Source: Limonium bicolor (Eukaryota; Streptophyta; Magnoliopsida; Caryophyllales; Plumbaginaceae). From it: a stretch of DNA of 64,000 bases. Below are positions 1 through 11,331 of the stretch, piece by piece. Made by a program: the position numbers and the translations under genes. The notes below the pieces were generated by a model that worked only from the letters and a program-made list of their open reading frames with translations, was not told the origin of the DNA and did not search any database. Position 1 is the stretch's first letter, and each line of letters begins with the position of its first letter. The DNA is taken from the NCBI GenBank assembly GCA_023374045.1, contig CM041782.1, positions 184,158,925-184,222,924 on the forward strand, read 5' to 3'.

Positions 1-1639
1 ACTCCAGCTTGTACGTATATGTGGGGCCGGTTTTTAAAGAGTAATCAGCCCTCTCACAACACAAGTTAGCTAATTAAATAAAGAAGAAGGAAAAGAAAGA
101 GGAAAAGTTATAAAAGTAACTTTTCTTCTCTCTCCTCCCTCCCTCATTTCTCTCTTTCCTCTCTTTCTTTCCTTTTCCTTCCTCCAGCGGCTTCCCCTTT
201 CCACCTCCCTCTCTACTGGTTTGAATGTTTTTGAAGGGCTTCCATGGCTACTCTACATTCAACCTCATGCCCAAGCTTCATTAAAGCTCAAAACACAAAA
301 ATAACCCATATTCTTGTTCCTCTCATCATTCTCTATCTTCCTCTCTTTTCAAAATATCAAAAGGATGAACTTCATCTCCATGGTTTTTCCCCATTTGAAG
401 AGAAAATGACATCTTCTTGAAGCTTGGAGTCCCCTCTTTCCATTAAGGTAAAAATCTCCAAGAAAACTCATTTTTTCTTCCTTCTCCTTGGTGTGACCGA
501 TTTTTCCCCTCTTGCAATGCCTTGTTTTTCCTCTCTCTTTGAGCTTGATTCCAACCTTCCAATGGTGGTGGAACCATCTTCTTGAATCAAGGGCTAAAAC
601 CCCTCTTAAAAAGCTCCAAAAGGTAAACCCTAACTTTGTGCTTTAAGCCTTTAATTGAATTAGAGTTTCCTAAGGGTTTAGTAGATTAATGAATACATTT
701 TTATGTTCCTTGGGTGTTTGGGATGGAGTTTGGAAACTCCATTCCCACTTGACCGAATTTGAGGAGAGGAAGAGCAAGAGGAGAATTCAAAGAGAAACTT
801 GCGAAATTAAGGTAGAAATCTACCTTAACACTTGTTTTATTGTTTTAGAGTTTTGGGATGGGTAAAAAATTAATGAACCCAAATTATGGATTGCAAACTA
901 TGTTGGAAAATGTTGTTTGGTTAATTTTAGAGAGAATTATGAACTATCTCGAATTAAGGGCCTTGGAGCCATGCACTTTATGTTTAGTGCTTATGTTGTT
1001 GTTGATGGGATTTTGAGGATATAATATGTTCTGGTTGGACCCTTTAAGGGTGTGGCTAGATTAGGAATGAAAATTGGTGAGAATTGATGAAGTTGAGGGT
1101 GTAAGATTTATGGGGAGGTTATGGCAAAATTTTAGTAGAAAAGAGTGTTTTAGTGGCTTGGTAAGTGGGGGAACTTAAGTGTTCATTGGGTAGAGTTGAG
1201 TGGGTTAATAGCCTTGGAATGGTAGATGGAGATTGGATTAGAAAAGGATAAAAATCTGTAGCAATATGCATATGAGGATCTTAGAAATGCTAGGAAGAGT
1301 TAGTGTGCAAGACTTAGGAAATGAAAGTTGAACTTGGTTTAGAAGTGCCTTTACCTAGGAATGAATTGGAATGGTCATAAGAATTTGGTAAGGTTGGAAG
1401 GAGGTAGGAACTAGCAAGAAAAGCTAGAAATGCACAGTGTGCAAAATGCAAGAATGTGAAAATTGAATTTGTTAATTTGGGCAAGAAGTTGGGTGCGGAT
1501 TGGACCGATGATTTAGGAGCGTTTAAGGAGTGTTTTAGGTGATTAAACTTGTAGAAAACTTGTGTGAATATTATGGAAAGTTTGAGGTGGTTTAGGGGCT
1601 GATTTGGAGTTAAAAATTACCTTAATAGCAGTTTTTAGC

Positions 1640-1822
1640 AGGGTTCGGGACCTAGGATATGAACCAAGTCCCGGACCACATCAGAAAATAGGCCGAGACT
1701 TAAAACAGGTTTTGGTCCGGGACCTAGGTCTAGGACCAGTCCCGGACCAGGGTAGAAAACAGGCCAAGAGTTTACAGAAGTGTTGGTCCGGGACTTTGGG
1801 TCCGGACCAAGTCCCGGACACA
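1640..1822. repeat. GTCCGGGAC hairpin array inside LTR (left copy)
   Basis: About three tandem units of roughly 65 bp. Each carries facing GGTCCGGGAC and GTCCCGGACC blocks that can fold into a hairpin. Its mirror copy lies at 7820-8003. Arrays with related but different cores sit in the other giant LTRs at comparable distances from the TGTTACA end. Confidence 0.8.
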
Positions 1823-3026
1823 CCCCCTAATTCAACCTCACCGTGAGTGTTTTAAAAGGGTTTAAATGATGGGGTTTTGAATGGTATTGGTTTTAGATGA
1901 TGTTAGGAGTTGTTTGGTGACCTTTAAAGGTCCTAAGAATATAAACAAGGTTGGAAAGTGAGTGAGTAAGTTGAGGAACTAAGTACACTAAGTTAAACCG
2001 AAATAATGGGATAACAGGGTTAATTACGGGAGTACTAATTTACACACGTAGTACTTTAAATTAATGGAGATGTTTGAAATATTATCAGTGGAACAAGAGT
2101 AAACCGAGGAACAAGAGGTGACCCAGTAAAAGTAAACCCAAGGTGAAATGTATGAATTTCTCATGTCCTGTATCCTAACTTGGTTACTCTGATTTGTGTG
2201 CTTGTTTGATTGTGTGATCACCATAACAAGATAAATGCACGAATCGGATTGTTTGCACTTGTTAGTGCTTGTATTGTATTGTTGCTTGTTGGATTGTAAT
2301 TTGAACTGAAGTTTGTATAATTCATGAAATGTGTGAATTGTGAATGAATTGCTTGAATGTTGATTGTTATTGTAGTTCGACTCATAGTTGAGTCTTGTTT
2401 GATTTGAGACTCAAGAAAGAGTTAAGTTGTGAATTAACGAAACGGGGAAACCCACTAAAAACTATCGAACTCAGAAACGATAACACAAACTACGAACTCA
2501 CTAGAACGCGAGAGAATTGTACGGAGAAGTAAATTCCCGATAACGGTTAGAGAACGAGATTGATTTAATCCATAAAACAATTATTAGTGGAAGTATATAA
2601 GGAACCTCTTCCTAGAGGACTTGATAAACGTTCAAACAATGAACCTTGAGAACGTAAAGAATGGTATGGGATCACCAAACCCTTTAGAGTAATAGTCGAA
2701 CCCCAATGAGAGGATCCGACTAACATAAACAATGTCCCGAACATGAGAGTATTCGATAAGTTGGGTGAAACTTTAAATCTAGAATACTAGATATTGAGGA
2801 ATTCCCTAAGCCAATAGATGTTATCAAGAGAGATACCTCTAGGCTACTCCATGAGATTGTGAAATAACTCCGAGAGTGGAGTTTTGGGAATTTGAGTAGT
2901 CCGGTAGAGAATTGGACATTTGTGAACTTGAGGAGCTAAATGCATAGCACCTTTTGTATTTGTAAGCCCGGTGGTGGGTCTTGTGTATGACCCTGCCCGG
3001 AGGTCTGGCTAAGACTTAAAAGATGC

Positions 3027-3245
3027 CTTTGAGGATTGAGTATTGGTTTGAGTATTTGATTTGAGAATTTGATTGAGGTAGAAAATTGAGTATTTGAATA
3101 TTGATTGAGTAAGTGAGTATTGAGAATTGAGTTGCGACTTGAGAGACTTGAGAACTTGAGTTGAGTATTGTAGAACTTGTTTGAGATTGTGAGTAAGAGT
3201 ACCCAAAGAGTGGGTAAGATAATGAGCAATTGAGTAAGGCATAGT
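3027..3245. repeat. Degenerate TTGAGTATT low-complexity array
   Basis: A cryptic short-period array built from TTGAGTATT, TTGAGAATT and similar words; the mirror copy is at about 6400-6620. Long open frames across this region in several frames are by-products of the repeat composition, not genes. Confidence 0.7.
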
Positions 3246-3929
3246 GAGGTAGAAACCCTCAAGCCTAAGTAAAAAACATATTGAACTAACCTCTTATAGT
3301 GTGTTAGTGTTTGTGTTCTTCATTGAACCTTGATTGTGTTGACATACATATATGATGTATTGTTGCCTTGCATGTTGATTGAAATTAAATGAATCGCATG
3401 CTCTCGACCAATAGTTTGGCGTAACCCTCGCTAGACGCGGGGTATGCGAATTTCATATGCAGCAATTTTGCTGAGCCCCTAAGGCATCGTTTTTATTTTC
3501 CAGGTACATGATGCCGATCACCGTTCGAGAGTAGGACGGGTTTATTATTAAGCGTGGGTAGTTGTTAATGTTTCTACTTGTAGTATTGTGGACTTGTAAG
3601 ACCGACATGTGGTCAATAAGTTTTGGATTGTAGATACTCGGTATAGTATTGAATGGTTATTGTATTGGTATTTGTGGAATTGAAGTTTATATTTGGTTTG
3701 AAAGTTGGTTAAGTAATGGAAGTGTCGTTGAATAGTGTGCTCGGTATAAGACCCATCAGACCGATATTGTATTTGTATTGTTTTTCGTATCGGATTTGGC
3801 CTTGTTAGTCACGTGGGTGACTAACGGCATGTATCACCCACCGGTTGCAGTTTGAATTCCGCTGCGTTGTTGTTGGTAATTGAGACGGGTTAGAAGACAA
3901 TGGTGTGACTACCAGTAGGGGGTGTTACA

Positions 3930-3934
3930 AATTC
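3930..3934 (+). repeat. Target-site duplication AATTC (left copy)
   Basis: AATTC directly follows the LTR end TGTTACA. It is the reverse complement of GAATT, which flanks both ends of the complete right-hand solo LTR. Confidence 0.75.
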
Positions 3935-5713
3935 ATACTTAAAATTTTTGTCAATCAAACTTATTAGTCACAAAAATTTGACCTATAACCCAAAAAACCA
4001 AATGACACGTGGCTAACCCGAACCGAAAGCACGCAACCCGAACTCAATCAAACCGAAGTCACCTGAATCTAATTTAAACAAATTGACCCGACCCAATCCA
4101 AACCGAATAGTAAATATCTACAAATTGACACCCGACTCGAACCGACCCGAACCCGAACCGACCGAGTGACCCGAATTACCAGGTCTAGCCCTATGACAGA
4201 TGTTTCATGACGCTTTTAATGTTCCATCTTAAACCTTCACATATCACTCTATTGTGATTTAGCAAAAATAGTTAATATTCACTTCTTATTATGTTGTGAG
4301 AAAACTAAAATTGTAACTTCCTACCCGTACATTTTTTTTAAAAAAATAAGATTTTAGACTAAAGAATAAATACATGCCTAAGAGACCATGAACTAATAAT
4401 AATAACAAGGAAGCCAATATTACTATCAGGTATAGATAGGATTGGAAGTATCTATGACAACCAACTTAATAGAGTACAATGTTGTAAGAAGAATTAGCAA
4501 GAGATCTCCTAGCCCATAGCCGAAGTAGGAACCGGAACAACCACCCGAAAGGAGCGAACAACTGAGGTACCCTATCTAGAAAAACGACTCCTATCCAGCT
4601 GCCAGTGAAAGCATCATTGAGAAGTTGCAAATAGCTCGAGGATAAATGTCAGGAAAGACACCACCAAGAGCACCAGAGAGATCTCATTGTCGACTTCACC
4701 AACTGTGCTCAGGAATTGATCACAAAGAATTTCTAAAAGATATAAGAGAACTGAACATTATTCTAACATACAGAGGAGACATAGTCCCTGCTCGCACTCC
4801 AGCTTCTCCTCTTCCCCATTGTCGAGCAGAAGCTAGATCTGCGCAGCAGATGGACTATGTCTCCTCCTCGTATGTTAGAATAATTTTCAGTTCTCTTATC
4901 TTTTAGAAATTCTTTGTGATCAACTTCCTGAGCACAGTTGGTGAAGTCGACATGAGATCTTCTGGTGCTCTTGGTGGTGTCTTTCCTGACATTATTATCC
5001 TCGAGCTATTTGCACTTCTCATGATGCTTTCACTGGCAGCTGGATAGGCAGTCGTTTTTCTAGATAGGGATGACCTCAGTTGTTCGCTCCTTTCGGGTTG
5101 GTTTTTCCGGTTCCTACTTCGGCTATGGGCTAGGAGATCTCTTGCTAATTCTTCTTACAACATTGTACTCTATTAAGTTGGTTGTCATAAGATACTTCCC
5201 ATCCTATCTATACCTGATAGTATATTGGCTTCCTTGTTAATTATTAGTTCATGGTCTCTTAGGCATGTAATTTATTATCTTAGTCTAAAATCTTATTTTT
5301 TTTTAAAAAAATGTACCGGGTAGGAAGTTACAATTTTAGTTTTCTCACACATAATAAGAGTGAATATTAACTATTTTTGCAAATCACAATTAGAGTGATA
5401 TGTGAAGGTTTAAGATGGAACATTAAAAGCGTCATGAAACATCTGTCATAGGGCTAGACCTGGTAATTCGGGTCACTCGGTTCAGGTTCGGGTTCGGGTT
5501 CGGTTCGAGTCGGGTCAATTTGTAGATATTTACTATTCGGTTTGGATTGGGTCGGGTCATTTGGTTTAAATTAGATTCAGGTGACTTCGGTTTGATTGAG
5601 TTCGGGTTTTGCGTGCTTTCGGTTCGGGTTAGCCACTGTGTCATTTGGTTTTTTTGGGTTATAGGTCAAATTTTTGTGACTAATAAGTTTGATTGACAAA
5701 AATTTTAAAGTAT
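3935..5713. repeat. Palindromic inter-LTR flank with GGTTCGGG-rich relic
   Basis: This is the sequence between the two inverted LTR copies, itself inverted about 4820. Each half has a stretch rich in CCGAACC / GGTTCGGG words (4010-4190 and 5435-5630), resembling the subterminal parts of plant hAT-type non-autonomous elements. No convincing gene is present. The open frame at 4646-4906 crosses the fold point and reads into its own reverse complement. Confidence 0.6.
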
Positions 5714-5718
5714 GAATT
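5714..5718 (+). repeat. Target-site duplication GAATT (5' side)
   Basis: GAATT immediately before TGTAACACC; an identical GAATT follows the other LTR end at 10146-10150. A 5-bp duplication is the usual footprint of Ty3/gypsy integration. Confidence 0.9.
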
Positions 5719-6399
5719 TGTAACACCCCTACTGGTAGTCACACCATTGTCTTCTAACCCGTCTCAATTACCAACAACAACGCAGCGGAATTCAAACTGC
5801 AACCGGTGGGATACATGCCGTTAGTCACCCACGTGACTAACAAGGCCAAATCCGATACGAACAAACATACAAATACAATATCGGTCTGATGGGTCTTATA
5901 CCGAGCACACTATACAACGACACTCCCATTACTTAACCAACTTTCAAACCAAATATAAACTTCAATTCCACAATATACCAATACATAACCATTCATACTA
6001 TACCGAGTATCTACAATTCCAAAACTTATTGACCACATGTCGGTCTTACAAGTCCACAATACTACAAGTAGAAACATTAACAACTACCCACGCTTAATAA
6101 TAACCCGTCCTACTCTCGAACGGTGATCGGCATCATGTACCTGGAAAATAAAAACGATGCCCTTAGGGGCTCAGCAAAATTGCTGCATATGAAATTCGCA
6201 TACCCCGCGTCTAGCGAGGGTACGCCAACTATTTGGTCGAGAGCATGCGATTCATTTATTTCATCACATGCAAGGCAACAATACATCATATATGTATGTC
6301 AACACAATCAAGGTTCAATGAAGAACACAAACACTAACACACATCAAGAGGTTAGTTCAATATGTTTTTTACTTAGGCTTGAGGGTTTCTACCTCACTA

Positions 6400-6620
6400 T
6401 GCCTTACTCAATTGCTCATTGTCTTACCCACTCTCTTGGGTACTCTTACTCACAATCTCAACAGTTCTACAATACTCAACTCAAGTTCTCAAGTCTCTCA
6501 AGTCGCAACTCAATTCTCAATACTCACTTACTCAAATCAATATTCAAATACTCATTTTCTACCTCAATCAAATTCTCAAATCAAATACTCAAACCAATAC
6601 TCAATCCTCAAAGGCATCTT
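6400..6620. repeat. Degenerate TACTCAA array (mirror copy)
   Basis: Reverse-complement counterpart of 3027-3245, made of ACTCAA, TACTCAA and TTCTCAA words. Overlapping open frames here arise from the biased composition. Confidence 0.7.
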
Positions 6621-7819
6621 TTAAGTCTTAGCCACGACCTCCAGGCAGGGTCATACACAAGACCCACCACCGGGCTTACAAATACAAAAGGTGCTATGCA
6701 TTTAGCTCCTCAAGTTCACAAATGTCCAATTCTCTACCGGACTACTCAAATTCCCAAAACTCCACTCTCGGAGTTATTTCACAATCTCATGGAGTAGCCT
6801 AGAGGTATCTCTCTTGATAACATCTATTGGCTTAGGGAATTCCTCAATATCTAGTATTCTAAGATTTAAAGTTTCACCCAACTTATCGAATACTCTCATG
6901 TTCGGGACATTGTTTATGTTAGTCGGATCCTCTCATTGGGGTTCGACTATTACTCTAAGGGGTTGGGTGATCCCATACCATTCTTTACGTTTCTCAAGGT
7001 TCATTGTTTGAACGTTTATCAAGTCCTCTAGGAAGAGGTTCCTTATATACTTCCACTAATAATTGTTTTATGGATTAAATCAATTCGGTTCTCTAACCGT
7101 TATCAATTTACTTCTCTCCCTACAATTCTCTCGCGTTCTAGTGAGTTCGTAGTTTGTGTTATCGTTTCTGAGTTCGATAGTTTTAGTGGGTTTCCCCGTT
7201 TCGTTAATTCACAACTTAACTCTTTCTTAGAGTCTCAAATCAAACAAGACTCAACTATGAGTCGAACTACAATACACAATCAACATTCAAGCAATTCATT
7301 CACAATTCACACATTTCATGAATTATACAAACTTCAGTTCAAATTACAATCCAACAAGCAACAATACAATACAAGCACTAACAAGTGCAAACAATCCGAT
7401 TCGTGCATTTATCTTGTTATGGTGATCACACAATCAAACAAGCACACAAATCAGAGTAACCAAGTTAGGATACAGGACATGAGAAATTCATACATTTCAC
7501 CTTGGTTTACTTTTACTGGGTCACCTCTTGTTCCTCGGTTTACTCTTGGTCCACTGATAATATTTCAAACATCTCCATTAATTTAAAGTACTACGGTGTG
7601 TAAATTAGTACTCCCGTAATTAACCCTGTTATCCCATTATTTCGGTTTAACTTAGTGTACTTAGTTCCTCAACTTACTCACTCACTTTCCAACCTTTGTT
7701 TATACTTCTTAGGACCTTTAAAGGTCACCAAACAACTCCTAAACATCATCTAAAACCAATACCATTCAAACCCCCATCATTTAAACCCTTTAAAACACTC
7801 ACGGTTGAATTCTGGGGGT

Positions 7820-8003
7820 GGTCCGGGACTTGGTCCGGACCCAAAGTCCCGGACCAACACTTCTGTAAACTCTTGGCCTGTTTTCTACCCTGGTCCGGGA
7901 CTTGGTCCTAGACCTAGGTCCCGGACCAAAACCTGTTTTAAGTCTCGGCCTATTTTCTGATGCGGTCCGGGACTTGGTTCATATCCTAGGTCCCGAACCC
8001 TGC
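7820..8003. repeat. GTCCGGGAC hairpin array (right copy)
   Basis: Tandem units with GGTCCGGGAC facing GTCCCGGACC, the mirror of 1640-1822. It lies about 2.1 kb from the TGTAACA end of the LTR. Confidence 0.8.
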
Positions 8004-10145
8004 TAAAAACTGCTATTAAGGTAATTTTTTAACTCCAAATCAGCCCCTAACCACCCTCAAACTTTCCATAATATTCACACAAGTTTTCTACAAGTTTAAT
8101 CACCCTAAAACACTCCTTAAACGCTCCTAAATCATCGGTCCAATCCGCACCCAACTTCTTGCCCAAATTCACAATTCAATTTTCACATTCTTGCATTTTG
8201 CACACTTGTGCATTTCTAGCTTTTCTTGCTAGTTCCTACCTCCTTCCAACCTTACCAAATCTCTTATTGACCATTCCAATTCATTCCTAGGTAAAGGCAC
8301 TTCTAAACCCAAGTTCAACTTTCATTTCCTAAGTCTTGCACACTAACTCTTTCCTAGCATTTCTAAGATCCTCATATGCATATTGCTACAGATTTTTATC
8401 CTTTTCTAATCCAATCTCCATCTACCATTCCAAGGCTATTAACCCACTCAACTCTACCCAAATGAACACTTAAGTTTCCCCCACTTACCAAGCCACCTAA
8501 AACACTCTTTTTCTACTAAAATTTTGCCATAACCTCCCCATAAATCTTACACCCTCAACTTCATTAATTCTCACCAATTTTCATTCCTAATCTAGCCACA
8601 CCCTTAAAGGGTCCAACCAGAACATATTATATCCTCAAAATCCCATCAACAACAATAAGCACTAAACATAAAGTGCATGGCTCCAAGGCCCTTAATTCGA
8701 GATAGTTCATAATTCTCTCTAAAATTAACCAAACACATTTTCCAACATAGTTTGCAATCCATAATTTGGGTTCATTAATTTATTTACCCATCCCAAACTC
8801 TAAAACAATTAAAACAAGTGTTAAGGTAGATTTCTTACCTTAATTTCGCAAGTTTCTCTTTTTGAATTCTCCTCTTGCTCTTCCTCTCCTCAAATTCGGT
8901 CAAGTGGGAATGGAGTTTCCAAACTCCATCCCAACACCCAAGGAACATAAAAATGTATTCAATTAATCTACTAAACCCTTAGGAAACTCTAATTCAATTA
9001 AAGGGCTTAAAGCACAAAGTTAGGGTTTACCTTTTGGAGCTTTTTAAGAGGGGTTTTAGCCCTTGATTCAAGAAGATGGTTCCACCACCATTGGAAGGTT
9101 GGAATCAAGCTCAAAAGAGAGAGAAAAACAAGGCATTGCAAGAGGGGAAAAATCGGTCACCAAGGAGAAGGAAGAAAAATGAGTTTTTCTTGGAGATTTT
9201 TACCTTAATGGAAAGAGGGGACTCCAAGCTTCAAGAAGATGTCATTTTCTCTTCAAATGGGGAAAACCATGGAGATGAAGTTCATCCTTTTGATATTTTG
9301 AAAAGAGAGGAAGATAGAGAATGATGAGAGGAACAAGAATATGTGGTTATTTTTGTGTTTTGAGCTTTAATGAAGCTTGGGCATGAGGTTGAATGTAGAG
9401 TAGCCATGGAAGCCCTTCAAAAACATTCAAACCAGTAGAGAGGAAAGGGGGAGCCGGCTGGAGGAAGGAGAAAAGGAAGAAAGAGAGGAAAGAGAGAAAT
9501 GAGGGAGGAGAGAGAAGAAAAGTTACTTTTATAACTTTTCCTCTTTTCTTTTTCCTTCTTCTTTATTTAATTAGCTAACTTGTGTTGTGAGAGGGCTGAT
9601 TACTCTTTAAAAAACCGGCCCCACATATACGTACAAGCTGGAGTGTTTTTCGTCTTTTACAGAAAACGCTCGTTTATTTACCCGGTTTTAGCACTATTCA
9701 CTAACCGGGCCCGTTTTCAGGAATTTTCTCGTTTCTTTAATTTTAATGGCTCTTAAGCTTCCATTAATATTTATTTATAGTTATTTAATGAACTATAATT
9801 TTGACAGGTTCATTTGACCACTCAAAGTCACATTTTCAGGTTTTCTTGAAAAACGTGCGCAAAGCTTTAATAGCGTTTTTAATTCATTTTATTGATCCGT
9901 TTTCTTCAGGAGTTGTTCCCATATATTAATTAGGCATTATTAAGCCTTTAAAATCCATCCAATAACCTTTTCGAGTTGTATTCCTCCTACGGTCACATAA
10001 CGCTCAATTTAGTGTTTTTCGCTTTTTAGCGTTTTTCTTGTTTCTTTTGGATTTATTCTTCTTACCAAAATTCATTAGGAACTAATAGACCCTCAATATC
10101 GTATTAGAGTAATTTAATCACCCTAATTAAGTTCGGGGTATTTCA

Positions 10146-10150
10146 GAATT
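10146..10150 (+). repeat. Target-site duplication GAATT (3' side)
   Basis: GAATT directly after the terminal TTTCA of the solo LTR, matching 5714-5718 exactly. Confidence 0.9.
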
Positions 10151-11072
10151 TTAAGTAACCTTTGTAACTTGTATCTATCTTCATATGCGGAGCCAAATTC
10201 TTTTAATATAGTGTTACTCTTGATCAAGACTGCAATTATGTATTGGGTGGACAAATCAAATTAGATGACATTTTTTATATGAATTTTTAACTAGACATTC
10301 ATTAATTGTATCGACCAAGTATAAATAAGAATTTTGTGAATTAGTGGTCAATACTTGGCACTCGACGCCCAGTCTACCCCGCCCACACCTGATGTCGTGC
10401 CTCTCATCATCCCGCGCCCGTCACACCCCGCGCTCATCACCTTGCGCAAGCATCGCGCGTCTGCACCCATCCATCCTCGCCTCACGCAAGCATCATGCGT
10501 CCATGCCCATCCATCAACATCCAAACCATTCCTAAGTCCAAAACATAAAGAAATCTAAGTTCATAAAAATATAGAGTATATAAATAGTAATGATACACAT
10601 TACTTTATCTTATAAAACATTTTAGGTTATGTTCTCAAGGTAGATGAAATAATCTGGTACAGATTATGCATCCTTCAAATACTAGTCTATCCCACGCTTC
10701 ACAATTATCTACCATTGAGATTATTTTTATTTTTCTCATTTTATTGCGTAATTTTCTTTAGGTATATACACATCAATCTTGGCTAGTATACGTCTCAACT
10801 GAAAAGTTTAAGTTTTATAATTAAACTTCATCAACATTTAAACCATTCACAAGTCTATGTCCTAAACATTAAAAAAAACCTATATTTATTAAAATCAAAA
10901 TTACTTGAGTACTATTAAATCGTAATGATAAACATCAAATTGTTTTGTAAAACATTTACAGCAAAACATATAGTTTGTAGCTAAACATCTATGTGTGGGA
11001 AGGGAAACAACACAATTTATGAATGCTTTAATACAACAAGGCTTAAGATGCTTGACGATTGAAGATGCTCAA
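10151..11072. other. Intergenic stretch with a small minisatellite and a diverged direct repeat
   Basis: No gene is supported. A C-rich patch at 10344-10535 holds two copies of a roughly 40-bp unit containing CGCAAGCATC and CCCATCCATC. A diverged direct duplication, starting CATCAACAT at 10512 and again at 10829, covers about 130 bp each and includes AATGATA and TGTAAAACA words. The short frames across the C-rich patch look incidental. Confidence 0.5.
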
Positions 11073-11074
11073 TA

Positions 11075-11174
11075 TTCCATCCTATTCAAAATATCTGTCA
11101 TTTTAGAGATGAATTTGGACAGATTTAAGTCTAGATTCATCTCTAAAACGATAGATATTTTAAATAGGAGGGAG
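11075..11174. mobile_element. Stowaway-type MITE (Tc1/mariner)
   Basis: A 100-bp element with nearly full-length terminal inverted repeats. The left end reads TTCCATCCTATTCAAAATAT; the right end, reversed, reads CTCCCTCCTATTTAAAATAT and continues with matching TTTTAGAGATGAAT. TA dinucleotides flank both ends (11073-11074 and 11175-11176), as expected for Stowaway insertions. Non-coding. Confidence 0.9.
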
Positions 11175-11323
11175 TATTATATATTATATATATATATCAT
11201 TTGTGAGCAATGAACACTTATTGAGCGTCTAAATCTCCATTATGTGTTTTGGTTTCAAGATTATTTGTATGGTTTGAACAACTATAATAGATTTAGATTT
11301 AACAAAGCATTCGGGTGGATTCG

Positions 11324-11331
11324 CTTTGGGT
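11324..11331 (+). repeat. hAT target-site duplication CTTTGGGT (left)
   Basis: CTTTGGGT immediately before the hAT terminus, repeated exactly at 12835-12842. Eight bases is the diagnostic duplication length for hAT transposons. Confidence 0.93.

Larger units (their letters stand above)
1..3929 (+). mobile_element. Giant solo LTR, left copy (5' part outside window)
   Basis: Sense-oriented LTR ending GGGGGTGTTACA at 3929. Its start lies upstream of the window; by comparison with 5719-10145 about 500 bp are missing. It is followed by AATTC and then by ordinary flank, with no primer-binding site (TGGTATCAGAGC), so it is not the 5' LTR of a full element. Landmarks shared with the right copy are a pyrimidine-rich leader near 120-230, a GTCCGGGAC hairpin cluster at 1640-1822 and a degenerate TTGAGTATT array near 3027-3245. 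No protein is encoded. Confidence 0.85.
1..4787 (+). repeat. Left arm of giant palindrome
   Basis: This arm is the reverse complement of 4852-9644 along its whole length, from the first base of the window (ACTCCAGCTTGTACG pairs with CGTACAAGCTGGAGT at the far end) to GGAGACATAGTCC near the fold. Differences are mainly single-base insertions or deletions, often in homopolymers. Because base 1 is already paired, the true palindrome probably extends upstream of the window. The arm contains a partial sense-oriented giant LTR (1-3929) and about 860 bp of flank. It may be a real inverted duplication or a foldback assembly artefact. Confidence 0.95.
4852..9644 (-). repeat. Right arm of giant palindrome
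   Basis: Inverted copy of 1-4787. The 64 bases between the arms (4788-4851) are themselves imperfectly self-complementary, with CTGCTCGCA and AGCTTCT blocks facing TGCGCAGCAG and AGAAGCT, so there is essentially no spacer. The arm carries the flank, the target duplication and most of the antisense giant LTR. The LTR continues to 10145, beyond the paired part, because its partner lies off the left edge. Confidence 0.95.
5719..10145 (-). mobile_element. Complete giant solo LTR (4.4 kb, Ty3/gypsy type)
   Basis: Runs TGTAACACCCC to GGGGTATTTCA on the plus strand, so the LTR sense strand is minus. It has 5'-TG...CA-3' ends and a perfect 5-bp duplication GAATT on both sides, with no internal region and no second LTR next to it. 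That is the signature of a solo LTR left by LTR-LTR recombination. Length is 4427 bp. Landmarks are a GTCCGGGAC hairpin array (7820-8003), a low-complexity TACTCAA array (about 6400-6620), and a purine-rich block near 9450-9560. No protein is supported; several short frames, including the one at 9076-9324, are incidental. Confidence 0.92.

Noticed and set aside
4646..4906. Small protein spanning the palindrome centre
   Set aside because: The frame reads into the reverse complement of its own start at the fold point; it exists only because of the inverted repeat.
6123..6797. The longest open frame over the first solo LTR (224 codons)
   Set aside because: It crosses the degenerate TACTCAA array and LTR sequence, has a biased Ser/Thr/Gln/Leu composition and no domain, and mirrored frames occur in the other palindrome arm. 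It is a by-product of repeat composition.
9076..9324. Lys/Glu-rich 82-residue frame in the solo LTR, with a similar frame at 23837-24133 in the other LTR
   Set aside because: The similarity follows LTR homology in a purine-rich block. Lengths and frames differ and no conserved domain is seen. A conserved small LTR-encoded peptide remains possible but is not supported.
10344..10558. His/Pro/Ser-rich small gene in the C-rich patch
   Set aside because: Two overlapping frames arise from a C-rich two-copy minisatellite; no start context, domain or conserved frame supports it.
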